NCBI GenBank assembly: GCA_964247055.1
Contig: OZ176057.1
Location: 1,116,001 to 1,180,000 of the forward strand
Direction of reading: 5' to 3'
Length of the DNA: 64,000 nt
From: Paragordius varius
Taxonomy: Eukaryota; Nematomorpha
The stretch's first letter is position 1. The number at the start of each line of letters is the position of its first letter. Of the stretch, positions 57,757 through 64,000 are shown one piece after another. A program made the position numbers and the translations under genes. The notes beneath the pieces were generated by a model. That model worked only from the letters and a program-made list of their open reading frames with translations. It ran no database searches and was not told the origin of the DNA.

Positions 57757-60700
57757 TGAATTAGTTTTTTGATACTTTTGGTCATCTTATATACTTAATT
57801 TATTCAATAAAAAGCTAAAATATGGCAAAACGTAAAAACCAAAAGAAAAATCTAATGTTTAAAAAAATACCATACAATTTAACCCATGATATATCCTATC
57901 TATAATTTATCATTCTGATAAAAATGAATGAAGTACATTAACTTATTCATTTACACATTTCACAATTAGGTTTAATGTAGAAACTATCAAGGTTTAAAGA
58001 GCCAGGCTTTGTCTTGTTTTATAAAAATATTTGTTTAATTTTTACGTTTATATGTATCCATTTCAATTTTTACTGTTGATTATTTTTACATTTAACACTC
58101 TCGTAAATACGTAAATACAATAGTATAAATAAGTGTATACCTTGCTTGTTTCTCAATTAATTATTGCCAGAATAAAGCAAATGACAATATTAGTAATCAA
58201 TTACTTCTATTACCCAATAATAATTCTGTTTTCCAATATATATGTTATCTAGCCAATATTTAATAAAAAAATAGCAATGAATATATTTAATCATACTGTA
58301 ATTTATCTTAAATAGTTTCAGAAATGGTGGGTTTGTTAACTACCATTTTGAAAAAAGAAATTTGGACGAAGAAGGCAACATGTCAAACCGATGGATATAT
58401 TCACCATGAAAAGCAATGTTACATGGGTTCTTTAAGCATTGCATGTGTAAAGCCAGAATCAAAAAGCGAGCCATGTCCATTTTGTTCAAGTTTATTTTTC
58501 TCTTTTTTATTTATTTTTAAAATTTGATAATTTAAATAAATATTAACTAAATAGAAAAGGGTTATCTTTAAAAAAAATTTGTTTTTATATTTTTAGGTTT
58601 TGGTCGGTATAATTTAAATTTTTACCCTAATTTACAGACATAAATATGGCGTGGAGTTTATGCAGTGCATCTTGTGGCTTAGGGATAAAGGAACGGAAAC
58701 TTTTTTGCATCAAAAAAGCCAATTGTAAATGTGAACAATCGAACGAAATGTCCTTATGTTATGATACAACAGCATGTCGCCTAAATGGAGGTAATAATAT
58801 ATTACAGACAGAAAAAATTGAAATTATACCGAGGGACAAAGCGTAAAAATGTAAAGACAAATTTTTTTTAAACAAAAGACAATGATAATTTTTAAATGTT
58901 GATTTTTCAAATAAAACTTACTGTTTAAAATAGTGAAGTGTGTTTTAGAGATGTGTATTACTAACGCAATCAATTTTATATATATTACAATAATAATAAT
59001 AAAATAGCTTATATAGGAAACATGGTTTTAAAAAGTATGGTTGTCTTTTGAAGAAAAAATTGACTTTATTTTTTTACATTTAATCTGGATAATATAATGT
59101 TTTACTTTATAATTTTCAACAACATTTTAGATATTCCTTCATCCAAAACATATGTACACAATTCTAGCACCTCTAGTAAAACCGATTATGTAAAAAACAC
59201 TGTAACTTTGGGCCAGAAAAATATATTACCCAGCGATACAAATCAAAACCCCGTGAATTTATTAGTATCTCTAATTAATAAAATATCTCCTTCAGCGTTT
59301 CCCAATTCTAATTCAGCGACTCAAACTCAGGCATTTTCCTACAACAATTTTAATAACAAATACAATCAAAATTTACATGAATTGCTTCAAAATATGCCCA
59401 ATAATTTAGACCGATATATACAGAGTTTTGGTAGCTCCCTACCATATAATTCGAATTACGATTTCAAGAATGATATATCAGGCATCAATGCATGGTTTAC
59501 GACGAATGATAATTATAATTATTTTAATAATGATGTTCTTTCAAGCACCACCTCAAATAATCCCAAAATGGAATTGGCTAAAAGTTTGTTGGTACAATTA
59601 CTTTTAAAGATGTACGATAAAACAAAACAACCCTCTAATGGGTATTCAAATAATTATTTGCACAAAAAGGAGAACCGACCAATCTATAAAGGAAAATGGG
59701 GTGATTGGAGTCAATGGACACAATGTTATTCCTACGTTTCAGGTTGATTGTTTAATGAGATAGTATAATAATGATATAATTTATTGAAATTATAGTAAAA
59801 ATTAAAATTATACGGCCAAAATGAAAAATGTAAAGGTTAAGACAACCCCATACTTTCCGTTTTTAATATAAAAATTAATTATTTACAAATGTAAAATACA
59901 TAATTGTGTTACCAATTTATAACTCTATTTCATATTTTGCAATTGATTACAATCGATCTTAAAACAAATCAGAAGATTTAAAAATAAGTTTGTCTTTTAG
60001 AAAAAAAATATTTGTCTTTATAATTTTTTGTTTTGTTAATTTCTAACTGTATATTATTATAAATAGTCAGAAATTAAAATAGCTTTATTAAGGCGACATA
60101 CAGTAAAAATTGAATTATACGGACAAAAGGTAAAAATATAAAGACAATTTTTTTTTCTAAAAGACAACTATACTTTTTTAATCTTAATTTTTTAATTATT
60201 GCTCTATTTTAGGAAATTCGAAAGCATGAAATAGAGATGTCTATTGGTAACACAATCAATTTTATTTTTTCCAAGCGTAATTAAATATTTTATATAGAAA
60301 AATTAAGGTTTAAAAAGTGTGGTTTTCTTTTGTAAAAAAAATTGGTCTTTATATTTTTACATTTAGTCCGTATAAGTTCAATTTTTACTGTATGTTTGAC
60401 AAAAACAATAAAATGCTAACACATTCATTTATTTTTTTAAAAGATGGCGAATGCAGCGTCCAATATTTTATTTATCCAATTCAATTTCTAATGAAATATC
60501 TTTCTTAGGATAGAAAATTTCTAAACTAATAATTATTATTAAATTAAATTACTTTACTAAAACATTTAAATTTACAAAATTTTAATATTAAAAAATAGAA
60601 AATGAAATCACAACGAAAACATAAAATTATATTATAATTATCAATAAAATAAAAAGGCAAACATATTTCTTATTATAGAGATGGCCATATTTTTAATCCT

Positions 60701-61668
60701 TTTCTATTTATCAATGAATTAAAAATGAAATATACATGCAAGTTGTTAACTTAAACTAGGTTGCAACACATTTATTTCAGTTCTTCGATTCCAATTGTGG
60801 TAGTTGGATATCTCAAGCCTGTAGATAATTAAATACGTCCAAAAATATGGAAGGAATTAAAACCATCGCAAATGCATTTATATAACATTAATGAACAGAA
60901 GTATAAAAATTCTAGAATTGATATTATCCATATTTTAAGGTAAAACCCAAAGGTAGAAGTTTAATTAACTTGACATGTCTGCATTAGCTAAATTTAAAAT
61001 AATACAAAATAAACCACTTTTTCAGTTTTTTATATCAATGTTATATGTGTAAATAAAAAATTAGCTTCAAATTTAGCTTTAAAATTAAACAAACACGATA
61101 TGTTGCGACCATGTTTTTAAATAAACATGGCCGAAGTAAGATATAGAACTTTTGTAGTAAACTTAAATCTTATTCTTATTTATGTATTTATAAGATAGAA
61201 GCATAAATTTAAATTGGGACAGTTTATATCAGTAGTTTTTTTTAAAAAATCAAGATAAATATAGTCTAGGGTATTTAGATACCCCAATTTGAATCGAAGT
61301 GTTAATTACATTTTTTGCAATTTTAATACCATAAGTTTCACAGAAAAAATCAACGATTAATTTATTAAAAATATGGCTGTATTTTGTGTCTATTCTAAGC
61401 TTTGATTTTATAATTTTTATTTTAATAATGAGATTATACAGAAAAAACTTAAACGAATTATTATAAATATCAGTCTTTTAATATTAATGTTTTGTCTTAT
61501 AATAATAATTTTACTGTAATAGGTTGTCAAGAAGTGCGACAAAGATGTTGCTCCTTGGATGGGATTAATTGTGCCAATAGCCACGGAATTCAACAAAATT
61601 GTGAGCCTTTTCCAGCTAGAGAAACTCGAAAATGCAAATCGAACCAAAACATTTTATTGATTAAGTAA
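54942..61668 (+). CDS. Secreted thrombospondin type-1 repeat protein, five exons
   Basis: Exons: 54942-55008, 58322-58483, 58638-58790, 59131-59742, 61523-61668; all junctions are phase 1 and agree, giving about 379 residues. Residues 1-22 form a signal peptide (MYVLVKYGILFYQLFLAHII). Exons 2-3 carry Cys-rich TSP1-like sequence: IWTKKATCQTDGYIHHEKQC, then WSLCSASCGLGIKERKLFC with the classic CSxSCGxG core. Exon 4 is a 190-residue Asn/Ser/Gln-rich linker without Cys. A last TSP1 module runs from WGDWSQWTQC (exon 4 end) through CQEVRQRCC and ends RETRKC in exon 5. There is no transmembrane segment, so an extracellular or matrix role is likely. TSP1 modules usually bind glycosaminoglycans or matrix proteins; the partner is unknown. 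The stop TAA overlaps a strong donor (AAGTAAGT), so the protein might continue to an unseen exon. Confidence 0.85.
55500..55775. mobile_element. R8 MITE
   Basis: AAATTATACGGACAAT arm at left, CGTTTTGTCCGTATAATTTA ... TTTTTACTGTA at right. Confidence 0.68.
56010..56425. mobile_element. Family-D element, reversed
   Basis: TCTAAAATTGGGACAGCTTC, AAACGAACAGCTGATAATCA and the end AACTACCCCAAAAGGTAATG match other D copies. The far terminus is missing. Confidence 0.62.
57011..57292. mobile_element. R8 MITE
   Basis: CAGTAAATACAAATTAAACG at left, GTATAATTTCAATTTTTACT at right, inverted arms about 110 bp. Confidence 0.78.
57418..57600. mobile_element. R9 palindromic MITE
   Basis: TAGTGTGAGTAAGATTGATA at left, CTAGCAATATATACTTATTC at right. 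The middle AATTATAAGCCAATAATACT is shared with the copy at 17278. Confidence 0.75.
57717..57751. repeat. (TA)n microsatellite
   Basis: About 17 TA units. A second run lies at 57597-57627, directly after the R9 element. Confidence 0.9.
58000..58078. mobile_element. R8 right-arm fragment
   Basis: Ends TTCAATTTTTACTGT after ACGTTTATATGTATCC; no matching left arm nearby. Confidence 0.45.
58109..58302. mobile_element. R9 MITE, diverged
   Basis: AGTATAAATAAGTGTATACC at left and ATATTTAATCATACTG at right, ending 20 bp before TSP1 exon 2. Confidence 0.62.
58322..58483 (+). CDS. TSP1 gene exon 2
   Basis: Acceptor TTTCAG, two bases completing a Glu codon, then MVGLLTTILKKEIWTKKATC and four more cysteines. 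Donor GTTCAA is weak. Confidence 0.78.
58638..58790 (+). CDS. TSP1 gene exon 3
   Basis: Encodes INMAWSLCSASCGLGIKER then KLFCIKKANCKCEQSNE and SLCYDTTACRLNG. The WSxCSxxCGxGxxxR motif identifies the TSP1 module. Acceptor TTACAG, donor GTAATA. Confidence 0.92.
58801..59098. mobile_element. R8 MITE filling TSP1 intron 3
   Basis: CAGAAAAAATTGAAATTATA at left and an inverted right arm near 59040-59098. It occupies almost the whole 340-bp intron. Confidence 0.7.
59131..59742 (+). CDS. TSP1 gene exon 4 (Asn/Ser-rich linker)
   Basis: Residues 129-331; low complexity, no Cys until WGDWSQWTQC at the end. Contains a possible amphipathic helix (MELAKSLLVQLLLKMYDK). Acceptor TTTTAG, donor GTTGAT. Confidence 0.9.
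59788..60051. mobile_element. R8 MITE
   Basis: TAGTAAAAATTAAAATTATA at left, TAATTTCTAACTGTAT at right. Confidence 0.68.
60101..60392. mobile_element. R8 MITE
   Basis: CAGTAAAAATTGAATTATAC at left, TAAGTTCAATTTTTACTGTA at right. One of the best preserved copies. Confidence 0.8.
60765..61303. mobile_element. Family-A element, reversed
   Basis: TTCTTCGATTCCAATTGTGG at left, CCCCAATTTGAATCGAAGTG at right. 540 bp, in TSP1 intron 4. Confidence 0.78.
61523..61668 (+). CDS. TSP1 gene exon 5 (terminal)
   Basis: Encodes CQEVRQRCCSLDGINCANSH, GIQQNCEPFPARETRKCK and a short tail to TAA at 61666-61668. The preceding intron ends in a partial R8 arm (TTTTACTGTAATAG), so a transposon arm appears to supply part of the acceptor region. 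Confidence 0.85.
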
Positions 61669-61781
61669 GTTTCAATGGATGTTATTTAAGTTTTTAAAGG
61701 TTTACGTAATTAACTTTTGGAAATTTTAATAATATTACTTTTTTAATTAAAATAATTTTTTGAATATAAGTAGGCATTTTT

Positions 61782-62312
61782 AACACTTCATTACCTTTTG
61801 GGGTAGTTTTATCCCAGAGCGATTAAAATTTGAATATCAAAAGAATAAAAGTTATTAGGCTGGATTCATAAATATGCTTTCTTTAGCCTTTTAGGTGCAT
61901 ATCAAAATGTGTTTAAAAAATGTAAAACTTCATCTCAAACCTTTTTACCGTTTATTTTCTTTCATAATTTTTAAATAGCTAATGCAACAGGCAAATAAAT
62001 GTATATTATGGTAAGAACATGTATATATACTAATTTTAAATAGCTTTCAGGGTACATTTTACCAGCAAAATCTTGATTCAGTTTTCGTTACAATCGTTTT
62101 TGGAGGTGTCCCAATTTTAGACTCTATAAGTGACAAAACTCTAAAAAATACAAGCTTTTTTATGTAATACTTGAGCTAAATGTTTGATTATTAATTTTTG
62201 ACCAAAATAACTTTTAAAATAAAACTAAGGTCATATACAAAATTGAGCTTTGGGATATAAAACTACCCCAAAATGTAAACTAGGACAAAAAAGTGAAATG
62301 GTAATAATGTTA
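61782..62312. mobile_element. Family-D element, best copy
   Basis: Left AACACTTCATTACCTTTTGG, right CTACCCCAAAATGTAAACTA ... GGTAATAATGTTAAC. Internal ATATGCTTTCTTTAGCCTTT. Non-coding, 530 bp. Confidence 0.75.
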
Positions 62313-63530
62313 ACTATCAATTTTTAAGAAATATGGATATATATTTTTTTCAATTCCGATTTTAAAATAATAGATAGATGAGGAAATTTCAAATATACCA
62401 AATTATATACTTATATATCACAACATCAATGAGTGAGGATTTATATAATTCATAATTTGATATAAAATTAATTTATATATTCTATTTATATCGATATATA
62501 TAGACGTTGTGATTGAAACAGTAAGATAACATATTGAAGGCGGCTATGAAAAACTTCGATTTTCTTCTCAAAAATTAATATTTTTACATTTATTGAATTT
62601 ATAATTAGTCAAAAATTTAATAAATATTTTTGCTTTTCTTTACTTCATTCTTTTTTTTGATCAAAATTTTTTAAAAATTTTGAGATGATAAAATTTTTTA
62701 GCAGAATCAACGATTACTCTATATTAAAATGGTTGGATTCTTATCACCATGCTTCAAATACCTTTTTAATTTATATAACACCTTTTATTGTAATCATTTT
62801 ATATTTTAGAGTATATTCATACTTTAGAGCTTAAGGCTATAAATAAATTGATATGATATTTGATTCGATTATAATCTAATTTGTTCTCTGGATCTAAAAA
62901 ACTCTGTTAGTCTAAATTTGGATATTTACAAATCAGGTTAAATAAAGGCAGCTTATTAAAAAATTAAGAAAGGTATATCAGAACTTTTTAATTTAAATTT
63001 TTGATACAGGATTGCAAAATTTATAAAATAAATAGACAACATTTTTATCTGTTAGACTTAAAATATATCACTAATTCTCGAAACTTAAACATTCACTCGC
63101 CTAAAATTGATTAATAAATTAAATTTAACCATTTTACAATTTTATTTAGCTTTAAGTTATAAAGTTTGGAGGCCCGCGTTGTTGATTTTTTAACAATTTT
63201 ATATATTTCAAGAAAATTTATTGTACAAAATCAGTGCAACAAAAATCTTGATGAATGTTTTAATAGGATAATGTATCAGATTATAATGGTATTTTTGGGG
63301 CATTTAAAAAAATATTTACACATTTGTGATAATTACCCGATGTCAAAAATACTCACATATATTTTTTTTGTGAAAGCTAAACACTCCTTCCAAAAAATAT
63401 AAGCAAATTTATCACAATTATAATAGAGAACCAACATTTTTTAAAATTTTTGATTTGGGGTCATTCGTAAGTCTCAAATGTCCCCACCCACGCTTCCTTT
63501 TAGGGGGCTAGTTTTCAAAATAAACTCATA
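62313..63530. other. Intergenic stretch without assigned feature
   Basis: AT-rich. Nothing with exon character was found apart from an isolated 78-codon plus-strand frame at 63166-63402 (MEARVVDFLTILYISRKF...) with no splice or family support. Confidence 0.4.
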
Positions 63531-63534
63531 AAGG

Positions 63535-64000
63535 CTGAGGTTGCAAACAATTTCTAATATGTGCGTCCATTTTAGAAAAAACAAATTTTTATTGAGTTTT
63601 TGTTGGAATATTCTTCATGCTTTTTCGAAGCATGGTGAAATGTTATGATTAGGTTTTAAGATATTTTAAATTTAATCTTTTTACATAATTAGAGGATGCT
63701 GAACATTTCTATCACTATTGTTTGCTTTAAAAAACGAGTGAATTTTTGTAGTCAAAAAATTTATATTAACATATTGGAGCAAATTTTTAAATAAAACTAC
63801 TGAGGTGAAGAAATGTACAGCATCATTCATTATATAGAATAAGTGTTTTCATAACATCTTTATGTTTTCTGACCGTTTCTATGTTAAAATAGGAAGTATT
63901 CTCCAACAAAATAAGCTGGAAAATATATAAATTTTCAAAAATAATTTTTCTTGATGTAATCTACCATATATCTTAAATTTGTAGCAAAATATGGGAATTT
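63535..64000. mobile_element. R7 element, cut by right edge
   Basis: TTCTTCATGCTTTTTCGAAG, GATGCTGAACATTTCTATCA and the TTTGCTTTAAAAAACGAGTG stretch match internal R7 sequence at 25500-25650. Confidence 0.55.

Noticed and set aside
63166-63402. 78-codon plus-strand frame as a TSP1 continuation
   Set aside because: No matching acceptor phase after the possible donor at 61664 and no Cys/Trp pattern of a TSP1 module.

Overview
This is a window of very AT-rich (by eye about 80%) animal nuclear DNA. Three genes have recognisable family signatures, one more is an unfamiliar secreted protein, and almost everything else is short non-coding transposon families and tandem repeats. The exon structures were assembled by hand from conserved protein motifs, splice-site consensus and strict codon-phase agreement at each junction. 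The gene set (a CLEC16A/gop-1/Ema homologue, an animal SEPTIN6-group septin, a secreted thrombospondin type-1 protein) points to an invertebrate. Divergent protein sequence and introns from 22 nt to over 5 kb suggest a fast-evolving lineage. I do not name a species.

Layout. (1) 1129-18646, minus strand: CLEC16A homologue, 15 coding exons recovered (778 codons), with the 3' end beyond the left edge. The first four exons are separated by introns of 29, 22 and 29 nt; later introns reach 3.7 kb and are full of repeats. (2) 18647-26647: intergenic, mostly nested DNA transposons, including a family-A element holding a hAT-like element, which holds another hAT-like element, which holds a second family-A element. 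(3) 26648-46191, plus strand: SEPTIN6-group septin, 10 coding exons recovered (464 residues), lacking only a short N-terminal exon. Two of its introns carry tandem arrays made from the 3' end of the preceding exon plus its 5' splice site. (4) 46192-49872: repeats. (5) 49873-52150, minus strand: two-exon gene for a secreted Thr/Lys/Cys-rich then Asn/Gln-rich protein of 497 residues. (6) 54942-61668, plus strand: five-exon gene for a secreted thrombospondin type-1 repeat protein, about 379 residues. (7) 61669-64000: repeats and unexplained AT-rich sequence.

The repeats fall into families named here: R1 (palindromic elements whose ends contain variable runs of a 21-bp minisatellite), R2 and R3 (same style, other units), R7 (about 1 kb, non-coding), R8 (pogo/Tigger-like MITEs), R9 (about 180-bp palindromic MITE), R10 (hairpin MITE), R11 (hAT-like), and families A and D (about 0.5 kb, related termini). 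R1 was recognised only inside introns of the CLEC16A and septin genes, often within 25-110 bp of an exon. R8 and R11 dominate the right third. The genes show no functional linkage: CLEC16A works in endosome/mitophagy traffic, the septin in the cytoskeleton, and the two secreted proteins outside the cell. The strongest oddities are the exon-end arrays in the septin, the 22-nt intron, and the R1 architecture and its closeness to exons.
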